DNA of 37,064 nt from Candidatus Sungbacteria bacterium RIFCSPLOWO2_02_FULL_51_17. GTDB lineage: Bacteria; Patescibacteriota; Minisyncoccia; Sungbacterales; GWA2-42-14. Every line of letters begins with the position of its first letter. Position 1 is the first letter of the stretch. Below the pieces are notes generated by a model. That model made no database searches and had not been told where the DNA came from. It was given only the letters and a program-made list of their open reading frames with translations. Shown here in pieces: positions 13,400 to 21,254 of this stretch. The stretch is from NCBI GenBank assembly GCA_001820785.1, contig MHQW01000015.1, positions 1 through 37,064 of the forward strand. Reading direction: 5' to 3'. The position numbers were made by a program, and so were the translations under genes.

Positions 13400-13738
13400 A
13401 TGAACAGTTTTAAGACGAAACGAGAAAAAAGAACGAGGCGCCACCGCAGGGTGCGCGCAAAGATCCACGGCACCGCTCTCAGGCCGCGCCTTTCTTTGTT
13501 TCGCTCAAATAAGCATTTGCACGCACAGCTGATAGACGACGATACGGGAAAAACGCTTGCGTCGGCGAGCACCATAAAAACAAAGGGCGATCGGCCGACA
13601 GAACTTGGGAAGGGTATCGCGGTCGGGGCGATCAAGAAGGGTGTTACGGCGATCGTTTTTGATCGTGGCGGATACGCATACCATGGTACCATCAAAAAAG
13701 TGGCGGAAGCCGCACGCGCGGCCGGGTTGAAATTTTAA
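13400..13738 (+). CDS. rplR: 50S ribosomal protein L18
   Basis: L18 (112 aa) binds 5S rRNA together with L5. Family features: RRHRRVRAKIHGTALRPRLSLFRSNKHLHAQLIDDDTGKTLASAST across the first half and VFDRGGYAYHGTIKKVAEAARAAGLKF at the end. Length is normal. The 35-base spacer to rpsE contains AAGCAAAGCACAAAGCACG, another repeated-word spacer. Confidence 0.98.
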   Translation: MNSFKTKREKRTRRHRRVRAKIHGTALRPRLSLFRSNKHLHAQLIDDDTGKTLASASTIKTKGDRPTELGKGIAVGAIKKGVTAIVFDRGGYAYHGTIKKVAEAARAAGLKF

Positions 13739-13773
13739 GAAGCAAAGCACAAAGCACGAATTAACAATATTTC

Positions 13774-14229
13774 ATGCGAGAATTACGACAAAAAAAAGAA
13801 AAATCGGAGTTTGATCAAAAGGTACTTGATATCCGAAGGACTGCCCGTGTTGTTAAAGGTGGCCGCCGGTTCAGTTTTCGGGCAACGGTTGTTATCGGGA
13901 ATCGCACGGGAAGGGTTGGTGTCGGGGTTGGAAAGGGGCCCGATGTGTCATCTGCCGTTGAAAAGGCGGTAAATCAAGCAAAGAAGAACACTATCAAGGT
14001 TGTTATATCAAAACATGCGAGCATTCCCCATGAGGTCATGGCGAAAACGGGAAGCGCGGTTATCTTGCTTAAGCCGGCGCCGGCCGGCTCCGGGATCATT
14101 GCCGGCGGGCCGGTGCGCGTTGTTACCGATCTTGCAGGTATTCAAAATATATCGGCAAAAATACTCTCACGGACGACGAATAAGCTGAACAATGCCCGGG
14201 CGACCATTGAGGCCCTCAAAAAGATCTAG
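13774..14229 (+). CDS. rpsE: 30S ribosomal protein S5
   Basis: S5 (151 aa) shapes the mRNA entrance and affects accuracy. The double-stranded-RNA-binding fold region [41 protein letters not shown] and the C-terminal [22 protein letters not shown] are diagnostic. rpmD (L30), which follows rpsE in most bacteria, is absent here; its loss is a known feature of CPR bacteria. The 135-base spacer to rplO has no clear structure of the rplB type. Confidence 0.98.
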   Translation: MRELRQKKEKSEFDQKVLDIRRTARVVKGGRRFSFRATVVIGNRTGRVGVGVGKGPDVSSAVEKAVNQAKKNTIKVVISKHASIPHEVMAKTGSAVILLKPAPAGSGIIAGGPVRVVTDLAGIQNISAKILSRTTNKLNNARATIEALKKI

Positions 14230-14364
14230 CATTCCATTAATATAATTTTGACGTGTTGCCAGGATGAAAAGGTAACTTTTTCTCAAGAGATAGCAATATT
14301 GGTGGGTGCCAGAATTAAGGTAAAGGAGTACTAGCGCAGTAAAACGGATAGGCAAAAAACTACC

Positions 14365-14775
14365 ATGCAATTCCATCATATACACTCTAAAACAAAATTT
14401 CGGTCCGGACAGCGCATCGGTCGCGGCGGGAAACGCGGCACGACCTCGGGACGCGGAACGAAGGGGCAGAAGGCGCGGGCCGGTCATAAGATCCGGCCGG
14501 CCCTCCGTGATATCATCAAGAAACTGCCGAAGTCGCGCGGATATAAATTTAAGTCATTTCAGATAAAGCCGACCATTATTTCCATTGCCACGTTGAATGA
14601 GCACTTCAAAGAGGGTGAGATGGTGTCTCCGAAGACCTTGGTAGCGCGCGGTTTGCTTGATACAATAAAGGGGCACATGCCAAAGGTGAAAGTGCTTGGC
14701 GGGAGCGAGCTGAAGAAAAAACTCATCTTCAAAGATGTGTTGTTCTCCCGTCCCGCGCGTGTTCGGGCGAAATAG
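14365..14775 (+). CDS. rplO: 50S ribosomal protein L15
   Basis: L15 (136 aa) is a late-assembling 50S protein. The glycine- and arginine-rich N-terminal half (RSGQRIGRGGKRGTTSGRGTKGQKAR) and the globular part ending VKVLGGSELKKKLIFKDVLFS fit the family. Usually the N-terminus reads 'L..L.p..gs.k..kRvGRG'; here it is MQFHHIHSKTKFRSGQRIGRG, of similar length. secY follows after 38 bases. Confidence 0.97.
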   Translation: MQFHHIHSKTKFRSGQRIGRGGKRGTTSGRGTKGQKARAGHKIRPALRDIIKKLPKSRGYKFKSFQIKPTIISIATLNEHFKEGEMVSPKTLVARGLLDTIKGHMPKVKVLGGSELKKKLIFKDVLFSRPARVRAK

Positions 14776-14813
14776 CATGGCTCTTCGAAGGTACTGTAAC
14801 GAGCGATACTTTT

Positions 14814-16091
14814 ATGTTTAGCCGTCTTGTCCAAATTCTTAAAATTGCGGATCTTCGGAAAAAGATCTTTTTTGTCTTGGGGCTTATGGTCTTATTCCGG
14901 CTTGCCGCCGCCGTTCCCGTGCCTGGTGCTGACCCAGAGCGCTTGCGGGAGTTTCTTTCCGGAAGCCAATTTTTCGGACTTCTGAACCTTTTTTCAGGAG
15001 GCGCCTTGGATAATCTTTCCATTGTCATGCTCGGCGTTGGCCCCTATATTACGGGTTCTATTATTATGCAGCTTCTTACCATGATATTTCCGAAGCTTAA
15101 GGAGATGTATCAGGAGGATGGAGAGGCGGGGCGGCAGAAATTCAACCAATATTCACGGCTTCTCACGGTTCCGCTCGGACTCTTGCAGGCCTATGGACTT
15201 CTCGTGATCCTTGAGCGCCAGCAAGTGCTTCCGGATCTTACCCTGTTCGGGTATGTAACAAGCATGGTGACCGTTGTTGCGGGGACGGTGTTCCTTATGT
15301 GGCTCGGAGAGTTAATGTCTGAAAAAAATATTGGGAATGGTATTTCGCTGATTATTTTTGCCGGTATTGTATCAAGTATTCCGTCTAGCATCGCGCAAAC
15401 GCTCTTTTCTTTTCGCGATGACGCTTCCCAGCTTCCCATGTATCTTGCGTTTGCCGCGGTCAGCGTGCTGGTGGTGGCGGGCGTGGTTCTTATTTCCGAG
15501 GCACAGCGAAACGTTCCCGTTCAGTACGCAAAGCAGGTGCGAGGACGAAGGGCATATGGCGGGGTCTCTACGCACCTTCCCCTGCGGCTCAACCAGGCGG
15601 GTGTCATTCCGATCATTTTTGCCATTTCCATCATCTTGTTTCCCGGTCTCATCGGCAATTTTCTTGCGATAGCGCCGCCGTCGTATACGACGATCCATCT
15701 TATTTCTGATTTCCTTATCACCATGCTGAATAATCAGTGGGTGTATGGTGCCGTGTATTTCCTTTTGGTCTTCGTGTTCACGTATTTTTACACTGCCGTC
15801 ACGTTTGACCCGCAGGCCATCGCCGATAACGTGCAAAAACATGGTGGGTTTGTATTGGGCATCCGACCGGGCCGTCAGACGGCCGAATTTTTGTATCAGA
15901 TCATCAACCGCATCACGCTTGTCGGTGGCTTTTTCCTCGGTCTCATTGCCATTCTTCCGCTCATTGTTCAGGCGGCGTTCAATATTCAAACGCTTACTAT
16001 CGGCGGAACGTCTGTGCTTATCGTGGTTTCTGTAGTGCTTGAGACGATCAAACAGATCCAGTCGCAGGTGGTGACCTATGAGTACGAATAG
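14814..16091 (+). CDS. secY: Preprotein translocase subunit SecY
   Basis: SecY (425 aa) forms the membrane channel for protein export with SecE and SecG. About ten membrane segments are visible, starting with KIFFVLGLMVLFRLAAAVPV. Conserved parts: FSGGALDNLSIVMLGVGPYITGSIIMQLL, GNGISLIIFAGIVSS, the cytosolic loop RRAYGGVSTHLPLRLNQAGVIPIIFA, and FYTAVTFDPQAIADNVQKHGGFVLGIRPG. Length is typical. This is the standard position at the end of the spc operon, before adk and map. Confidence 0.99.
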   Translation: MFSRLVQILKIADLRKKIFFVLGLMVLFRLAAAVPVPGADPERLREFLSGSQFFGLLNLFSGGALDNLSIVMLGVGPYITGSIIMQLLTMIFPKLKEMYQEDGEAGRQKFNQYSRLLTVPLGLLQAYGLLVILERQQVLPDLTLFGYVTSMVTVVAGTVFLMWLGELMSEKNIGNGISLIIFAGIVSSIPSSIAQTLFSFRDDASQLPMYLAFAAVSVLVVAGVVLISEAQRNVPVQYAKQVRGRRAYGGVSTHLPLRLNQAGVIPIIFAISIILFPGLIGNFLAIAPPSYTTIHLISDFLITMLNNQWVYGAVYFLLVFVFTYFYTAVTFDPQAIADNVQKHGGFVLGIRPGRQTAEFLYQIINRITLVGGFFLGLIAILPLIVQAAFNIQTLTIGGTSVLIVVSVVLETIKQIQSQVVTYEYE

Positions 16092-16132
16092 CCGGTGTCG
16101 GGTTGTATGAGGCGTGTTGCGCGTTCGGGGAC

Positions 16133-16161
16133 TTGCAATCCCGTTTTATTTTTGATACAAT
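16133..16161 (+). promoter_or_regulatory. Internal promoter, leaderless for adk
   Basis: TTGCAA (16133-16138), 17 bases and TACAAT (16156-16161) form a good promoter inside the operon. The expected transcription start, 7-8 bases after the -10 box, coincides with the adk ATG at 16169, so the message would be leaderless. No Shine-Dalgarno precedes adk, which agrees. Confidence 0.6.
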
Positions 16162-16168
16162 TGCGGCG

Positions 16169-16843
16169 ATGCTTCCGAAGGTAATTTTTTTCATGGGCCT
16201 TCCCGGTTCCGGGAAGGGGACACAGGCAGAGATTGTCGTAGACCGGTACGGCTTTTTTCATTTTGACACCGGAAAAGAACTGGAACGCAAATTGCACGAT
16301 CCTGCAGAACAGCACGACCCCTTCATTCAGCGTGAGCGGGAGAATTTTGACACCGGCAAACTCAACACTCCCGAATGGGTCCGAGAGGTCGTAAAGGAGA
16401 AGATACGAGAGTATGCAGGGCAGGGGAAAGAACTTGTGTTCAGTGGTTCTCCGAGGACGCGCGCCGAGGCGGAGGCGTTGTTCCCGGTTTTTGGTGAGAT
16501 CTTTGGTAAGGAGAACTTAGTGGTCTTTTTGCTTGAGGTTAAGGAAGAAACATCACTTTTCAGGAATTCAAATAGGCGCGTATGCGAAAAGTGCCGTATT
16601 CCAGTCGTATGGAATTCCACGACCGAAAAATGGTTTTTTTGTCCGCGATGCGGCGGGGCGCTTGTGCGCAGGACGCTTGATAATCCGGAGGTTATAAAGA
16701 AGCGTTTCCAGGAATTTCATGAGCGCACTGAGCCCGCGATCACCTATCTTGAGGAACAGGGAGCGGTTATTGTGCGTGTTCCGGGAGAGGACCTGCCGGA
16801 GGTTGTCGCCGAGCGCGTACGAATCCACCTTGAGGGTGTATGA
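16169..16843 (+). CDS. adk: Adenylate kinase, zinc-LID type
   Basis: Adenylate kinase (224 aa) converts ATP and AMP to two ADP. P-loop GLPGSGKGT is at residues 10-18. The LID holds four cysteines (139, 142, 158, 161: VCEKC...FCPRC), the zinc-binding type. The usual DGFPR motif reads SGSPRT (92-97), so the Asp is replaced by Ser; the Arg is kept. ATG 16169 is chosen because the extra 22 residues from 16103 do not belong to the family. Its stop overlaps the map start by 4 bases (ATGA). Confidence 0.93.
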   Translation: MLPKVIFFMGLPGSGKGTQAEIVVDRYGFFHFDTGKELERKLHDPAEQHDPFIQRERENFDTGKLNTPEWVREVVKEKIREYAGQGKELVFSGSPRTRAEAEALFPVFGEIFGKENLVVFLLEVKEETSLFRNSNRRVCEKCRIPVVWNSTTEKWFFCPRCGGALVRRTLDNPEVIKKRFQEFHERTEPAITYLEEQGAVIVRVPGEDLPEVVAERVRIHLEGV

Positions 16844-17673
16844 TCATACGGAATAGCGAAGAATTGCATACGCTACGGGAATGCGGGAGGCGGCTCGCGC
16901 ATATTTTGTATGATGTGGAAAAGCTTGTGCGTCCGGGCGTCGCGACGATGGAGCTTGATCGTCGCGCCGAGGCGCGTATCCGGGAGGAGGGAGGCGCTCC
17001 GATCTTCAAGGGCTATAAGACAAAACTTGATCCGCGGCCATACCCGGGGTCCTTGTGCGTTTCAGTAAATGATGAGGTGGTGCATGGCATCCCCTCCGAG
17101 AAGCGCGTATTACGGGATGGTGATATTGTGGGTCTTGATATCGGTATGCGGTGGCCCGCTCGGGCTTCGGAGGACGCATATGCACCTCGTGGGGGATCTG
17201 GAAAAAGGCGCGGTGTCGAAGTTGGACTTATCACCGATATGGCGGTGACGGTCGGCGTAGGAAAAATTTCGTCAGAAGCAGAAAAGCTTTTGCGCGTCAC
17301 CAAAGAATCGCTTGAACGCGCCATAGCGCTCCTTGTGCCCGGTATCCGTCTGGGAGACCTTGGGGCCGAGATCCAGGAGCATCTGGAGAAGAGTGGTTAT
17401 GGGGTGGTGCGAGAGCTTGCAGGGCATGGCGTTGGACGTCTGCTTCATGAGGACCCCTATGTGCCTAATTATGGAAAGCGGGGTCACGGGGCGAAACTTG
17501 CTCTAAATCAGGTCATTGCCATAGAGCCAATGGCAACTGCGGCACATCCCGATCTTGAACTTGCAAAGGATGGTTGGACGTTCAAGACGCATGACGGCGG
17601 GCTTGCCGCGCACTTTGAGCACTCGGTCGTTATTCTTGCCGGCGGGGCGGAGGTATTGACAAAAATTTTATAA
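16840..17673 (+). CDS. map: Methionine aminopeptidase
   Basis: MetAP type I (277 aa) removes the initiator Met from new proteins. Metal ligands Asp100, Asp133, His196, Glu229 and Glu260, and the substrate His82 in EVVHGIPS, are all present. Between the two Asp ligands there is an extra loop of about 20 residues (from RWPARASEDAY to GKRRGV), Arg- and Gly-rich, not found in the standard enzyme. The start overlaps adk by 4 bases. infA, which usually follows in this operon, is absent; a promoter for the next gene overlaps the stop codon. Confidence 0.97.
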   Translation: MIIRNSEELHTLRECGRRLAHILYDVEKLVRPGVATMELDRRAEARIREEGGAPIFKGYKTKLDPRPYPGSLCVSVNDEVVHGIPSEKRVLRDGDIVGLDIGMRWPARASEDAYAPRGGSGKRRGVEVGLITDMAVTVGVGKISSEAEKLLRVTKESLERAIALLVPGIRLGDLGAEIQEHLEKSGYGVVRELAGHGVGRLLHEDPYVPNYGKRGHGAKLALNQVIAIEPMATAAHPDLELAKDGWTFKTHDGGLAAHFEHSVVILAGGAEVLTKIL

Positions 17674-17684
17674 TTTTGTATCAT
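17656..17684 (+). promoter_or_regulatory. Promoter of the 126-aa membrane protein gene
   Basis: TTGACA (17656-17661), 17 bases, TATCAT (17679-17684): near-consensus. It overlaps the last codons of map. The predicted start near 17691 leaves a 34-nt leader before ATG 17725. Confidence 0.75.
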
Positions 17685-17724
17685 ACCTAAGTGATCTGAT
17701 GCGATTGCAAAAGAAAGGTCTTCC

Positions 17725-18105
17725 ATGCCTTTTTCTCGGTGGAATGAGTTTTTTGCAAAGATATTTTATAGGAGTGCATTTGCTGTGAGTATGTGTCTTG
17801 TGGGGGCCCTGCTTGGCATTTCCACCGCCGGATTTCTTTTTGCTCTTCTTTTATTCTTCCTTGATATATCCTTTGGTGTCCCAAAGTACCTCCTTAATCT
17901 TTCCTGGATTCCAACGCTTTTGATCGGGGCTGGCATCATGATGGTGGTGGGATATGCAGGTCAGTTCCTGTTCGGGCTTTCATTTATATCGGTAGATGCC
18001 GTGCGATGGTGGCAGTGGATGCTTTTAGTAGTCGGTGGGTTTACTGGTGAGGTACTGTTGTCAAAGGTTCTTGTCTGGCGTGGAATCAATATTCCACGTT
18101 CGTGA
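17725..18105 (+). CDS. Small integral membrane protein, 126 aa
   Basis: This protein has no family I recognise. Three to four hydrophobic helices are visible: roughly residues 18-48 (SAFAVSMCLVGALLGISTAG and continuing), 60-82 (WIPTLLIGAGIMMVVGYAG) and 95-115. Loops are short and there is no signal cleavage site. AAAGG precedes the ATG by about 8 bases. It stands alone between its own promoter and a strong terminator. Single-gene units of this kind give no hint of function. Confidence 0.8.
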   Translation: MPFSRWNEFFAKIFYRSAFAVSMCLVGALLGISTAGFLFALLLFFLDISFGVPKYLLNLSWIPTLLIGAGIMMVVGYAGQFLFGLSFISVDAVRWWQWMLLVVGGFTGEVLLSKVLVWRGINIPRS

Positions 18106-18107
18106 TA

Positions 18108-18129
18108 AGCGGCGCATGCCGCTTTTTTT
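18108..18129 (+). terminator. Intrinsic terminator
   Basis: AGCGGC (18108-18113), GCAT loop, GCCGCT (18118-18123), then seven T residues. It begins two bases after the stop codon of the membrane protein gene. Confidence 0.9.
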
Positions 18130-18168
18130 ATTATCATTTATGTTTGTGATGTGGCACTATATATGTAT

Positions 18169-18606
18169 ATGAGGTATCTCGGTATTGATTATGGCGCAAA
18201 GCGCATTGGTCTTGCTCTTTCTGATGAGGATGGGCGGCTTGCCTTTCCCCTTGAAGAGCTTGAAAATCGAGGGGGAGCGTTCGTTATGGAGACGATACGA
18301 CGGATAGCAGTTCGCGACAAGGTTGTTGCGGTTATCGTAGGAATTCCGATGACATTTGGGGGGGTCGCCGGATTTCAGGCGCAAGTTGTGGAAAAGTTTG
18401 GCGAAAATCTGAAAAAAACGGTACAATTACCGGTGGTATATGAGAACGAGGTGCTTTCAACAAAACTTGCCGAGCGGGCGCATCATGCGGTACACAACGC
18501 TCTGCGAACGCATCGTACGGGATTGGATCGTCCGGCCCGCATGGTGAACGCATCATCTGCCGCGATTATTTTACAGTCATATCTAGATAAAATAAAACAT
18601 AGTTAA
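18169..18606 (+). CDS. ruvX: RuvX/YqgF-family putative pre-16S rRNA nuclease
   Basis: YqgF family (145 aa), an RNase H-like fold protein implicated in 16S rRNA 5'-end maturation and described earlier as a Holliday junction resolvase. The start MRYLGIDYGAKRIGLALSDE carries the first catalytic Asp; the second acidic block is LPVVYENEVLST, and DRPARMVNASSAAIILQSYL is the typical end. The motif around residues 50-65 reads VAVIVGIPMTFGG in place of the common 'vGlPlnmdG'. A GTG start at 18151 would add six residues; ATG 18169 is the family start. Confidence 0.93.
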   Translation: MRYLGIDYGAKRIGLALSDEDGRLAFPLEELENRGGAFVMETIRRIAVRDKVVAVIVGIPMTFGGVAGFQAQVVEKFGENLKKTVQLPVVYENEVLSTKLAERAHHAVHNALRTHRTGLDRPARMVNASSAAIILQSYLDKIKHS

Positions 18607-18686
18607 TTCCCATGTAGCATGTAGCAATTTTCATTGAGACAATTTTTACACATTGAAAATTGATCATTGAAAATTGACAACGGTGT
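18607..18686. repeat. AT-rich 'word' spacer before the GT2 gene
   Basis: The spacer repeats CATTGAAAATTGA (twice, near 18651-18677) and TTTTCATTGAGACAA, words that are mutual inverted copies. The 11-mer TTGAAAATTGA also occurs, inverted, inside lepA at about 33894-33904. This supports a family of spreading low-complexity repeats. Confidence 0.6.
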
Positions 18687-19424
18687 ATGTATATCAGCTG
18701 GATCATTCCAGTAAAAAATGGCGAGCATCTTATTGAGAAGGGAGTTCGGGAGGTTGATGCCTATCTCCGTGGAAAGAACTTTCCCGGCGGTTTTGAGATC
18801 ATTGTTATGGCCGACTCCACCTCAAAGGATAAGACCGTTGAGATGGCAGAGCGTACAAAAAGCGTCAACTCGGTTATTCGGGTTGTAGCATCTGCCACGG
18901 GCGGAAAGGGCGGAGCCGTTCGCGGAGGCATGCTTGCGGCCTCCGGCGACATCCGGCTTTTTTCCGATGTGGACAACGCAACAAGTCCCGGTCACTTTGA
19001 TAAAATGCTTCCACTTTTTGAAAAAGGGGCGGACGTTGTTATCAGTTCCCGGGATCCGCGAGATGCCGCCGGCGCTTTCATGGAGGTTCCGGAGTCGTTT
19101 GTTCGGCAGCTTGCAGGAAAAACGGGGAATCTTATCATTCAGATATTCGCCGTGTGGGGTATATGGGATACGCAAAATGGGTTTAAGGCGTTTACTAAAC
19201 GGGCCGCAGAAGAGATCTTTTCCCGCGCGAAGATCCAAGGATTTGCCTTTGATATTGAGATGCTGGCTCTTGCGCGCAAGCTTCATTACCGAATCGCGGT
19301 CATTCCGGTTCTGTGGAAACATCAGGAGGAAAGCACGGTGACTCTCAAATCATATATTCAAGTTTTTATTGACGTATTCAAGATCCGCTGGAATATCATA
19401 ATGGGCCATTATAAATTTCCATGA
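18687..19424 (+). CDS. Family 2 glycosyltransferase (dolichyl-phosphate glucosyltransferase-like)
   Basis: GT-A fold enzyme (245 aa) probably moving a sugar from a nucleotide sugar to a polyprenyl phosphate. The order of motifs fits: SWIIPVKNGE at the start, EIIVMADSTSKDKT, GGKGGAVRGGMLAASGDIRLFSDVDNAT with the DxD-type metal site (SDVDN), and TQNGFKAFTKRAAEEIF. There are no obvious C-terminal membrane helices. The stop overlaps the next ATG by 4 bases, so translation is coupled to the galT-like gene. This suggests a joint role in sugar-nucleotide use for surface glycans (inference). Confidence 0.85.
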   Translation: MYISWIIPVKNGEHLIEKGVREVDAYLRGKNFPGGFEIIVMADSTSKDKTVEMAERTKSVNSVIRVVASATGGKGGAVRGGMLAASGDIRLFSDVDNATSPGHFDKMLPLFEKGADVVISSRDPRDAAGAFMEVPESFVRQLAGKTGNLIIQIFAVWGIWDTQNGFKAFTKRAAEEIFSRAKIQGFAFDIEMLALARKLHYRIAVIPVLWKHQEESTVTLKSYIQVFIDVFKIRWNIIMGHYKFP

Positions 19425-20449
19425 GGTCCGTATCAGAACTTCGTAAAGACATTGTGTCGGGGGATTGGGTCGTTATTGCGACCGGCCGCAAACGCCGGCC
19501 GCACGATTTTGCCGTAAATAAAAAACATACATCAACCAAGGCGCAGAGGGTGCTATGCCCATTTGAGAAGCTCCATGGCGAGGCGAGCTATGTGATATTA
19601 AAGAATGGTGAGACGCATCAGCCGTCCGCGAAAAATACACTGCTTCTTGAGAAAGAGTGGGCGGTGCAAGTCATCCCCAATAAGTACCCAGCATTTGGGC
19701 ACGGAAGATGTGCCGTTGTATTCAACCAGGGCCCCTATCAGCTTCAGGATGGGGCGGGGTTTCACGACGTCGTAGTAACTCGGGAGCACGACCGGCCGCT
19801 GGCTCTTATGAGTGTGTCAAACATTTTCTCGGTGCTTTATGCGTATCGTCATCGGTATCAGCAGTTAAAGGATGATGATTGCGTGAAATATGTCTCCATT
19901 TTTCATAATCATGGAGCGGAGGCGGGCGCCTCCATTACTCACCCGCATTCGCAGATTGTCGCGATTCCCGTCGTGCCGCCGGAGGTAGAGCGGAGTATCA
20001 AAGGGTCCGATAGATATTTTGCCAAAGAAAAAAAATGCGTACACTGCGTCATGATCGCTTTTGAGTTGAAAGAGAAAAAACGGCTTGTCTACGAAAACGA
20101 CGACTTTGTGGTATTTGCGCCTTTCGCGTCCCGAACGGCATTTGAGGTCCGGATATTTCCTAAAAAACACTCCCCGATGTTTGAGGCGATTCATAACGAC
20201 CAGATAAAAAGCTTTGCCGATACCATCAAGGAAGCTCTTTCAAAATTATATACAGGTCTCGGGAACCCTTCGTACAATTTTTTCATTCATACATCGCCGG
20301 CATTTTACGTAAAGACATTTGAACATTACCATTGGCATCTTGAGATCATTCCAAAGACCGCCATTTGGGCCGGATTTGAGCTTGGCACCGATATAAACAT
20401 TTCAACGATAACGCCGGAGGCCGCGGCGGCATTTCTCCGCACGCTATAA
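19421..20449 (+). CDS. galT: Galactose-1-phosphate uridylyltransferase-like protein (HIT superfamily)
   Basis: GalT-type nucleotidyltransferase (342 aa). Family features: SELRKDIVSGDWVVIATGRKRRP, then CPFE, VIPNKYPAF, and the active-site block FHNHGAEAGASITHPHSQIV, where the second His of HPH is the nucleophile. The second half has EHYHWHLEIIPK. CPFE and CVHC could be metal ligands. HPHSQ replaces the more common HPHGQ, so the exact substrate (UDP-hexose or ADP-linked) is uncertain. It overlaps its neighbours by 4 and 1 bases, forming one unit with the GT2 and tpiA genes. Confidence 0.85.
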   Translation: MRSVSELRKDIVSGDWVVIATGRKRRPHDFAVNKKHTSTKAQRVLCPFEKLHGEASYVILKNGETHQPSAKNTLLLEKEWAVQVIPNKYPAFGHGRCAVVFNQGPYQLQDGAGFHDVVVTREHDRPLALMSVSNIFSVLYAYRHRYQQLKDDDCVKYVSIFHNHGAEAGASITHPHSQIVAIPVVPPEVERSIKGSDRYFAKEKKCVHCVMIAFELKEKKRLVYENDDFVVFAPFASRTAFEVRIFPKKHSPMFEAIHNDQIKSFADTIKEALSKLYTGLGNPSYNFFIHTSPAFYVKTFEHYHWHLEIIPKTAIWAGFELGTDINISTITPEAAAAFLRTL

Positions 20450-21204
20450 TGAAACCTCTTATTGTCGCAAACTGGAAAATGAACCCACTGAAACGCAAAG
20501 ATGCGGAGGTTCTTTTCCGTCGGGTTTACAAAGGAGTGATGAACGTTAACAACGCCGATGTCGTCATATGTCCGTCCTTTGTGCATCTTCCTATCCTTGG
20601 CGCCCTGGCGCGCGCGACATCCGTCAGGATCGGCGCACAGGATTTTTTTTGGGAAAATGCCGGACCGTTTACGGGGGAGGTGTCTGCCGGTATGCTTCAG
20701 AATTGCGGCGCAACTTTTGTTATTATTGGACATTCCGAGCGGAGGTTATATCTCGGTGAAACGGATACTATGGTCAATAAAAAAGTTCGCATGGCAGTGG
20801 GCTCCGGGCTTATGCCGGTCATATGTGTTGGCGCGCGTATGCGCGGCCGTGAGGCACCCAAGATCATTGCACGACAGCTTCGCGCCGCACTTGCTGGAGT
20901 TGTTCCCGCTCGGGCGCAAAACATCGCGATCGCATATGAGCCGATATGGGCGATCGGTACCGGAGATCCGGAAACGCCGGAAGGTGCTGTGAATGTCCGT
21001 GCTCATATCAAAAAGATCCTTGTATCGCTTTTTGGTGTACAGAAAGGGGGGGTCATCAGGGTTTTGTATGGCGGATCAGTTACTGCGGAAAACGCTGGTT
21101 CATTTACGGGGTCGCATGGCGCAGGGCTTGACGGTCTTTTGGTCGGTGGCGCAAGTTTGAAGTCAAAAGAATTTGCCGATATTGTGCGGGCGATTTTGCG
21201 GTAG
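20449..21204 (+). CDS. tpiA: Triosephosphate isomerase
   Basis: TIM (251 aa) interconverts dihydroxyacetone phosphate and glyceraldehyde 3-phosphate. Visible: VANWKMN (substrate Lys), IIGHSERR (catalytic His), AIAYEPIWAIGTG (catalytic Glu), and the phosphate-binding VLYGGSVTAEN and GLLVGGASLK. Length is normal. The ATG overlaps the galT-like stop (TAATG). pgk lies 2.3 kb away, so lower glycolysis genes cluster loosely here. A bidirectional terminator follows. Confidence 0.98.
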   Translation: MKPLIVANWKMNPLKRKDAEVLFRRVYKGVMNVNNADVVICPSFVHLPILGALARATSVRIGAQDFFWENAGPFTGEVSAGMLQNCGATFVIIGHSERRLYLGETDTMVNKKVRMAVGSGLMPVICVGARMRGREAPKIIARQLRAALAGVVPARAQNIAIAYEPIWAIGTGDPETPEGAVNVRAHIKKILVSLFGVQKGGVIRVLYGGSVTAENAGSFTGSHGAGLDGLLVGGASLKSKEFADIVRAILR

Positions 21205-21226
21205 TGAGCGGTGAGTCAAAAAAGTA

Positions 21227-21254
21227 AAACGCCCCGAGAGGGCGTTTCTTTTTT
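21227..21254. terminator. Bidirectional terminator between tpiA and a minus-strand gene
   Basis: AAACGCCC (21227-21234) and GGGCGTTT (21240-21247) form an 8-bp stem. On the + strand C and six T residues follow; on the - strand TTTTACTTTTTT follows. It can serve both converging genes. Confidence 0.85.

Noticed and set aside
16103-16168. 22-residue N-terminal extension of adenylate kinase
   Set aside because: The added residues are not family-like, and the promoter lies inside this stretch.
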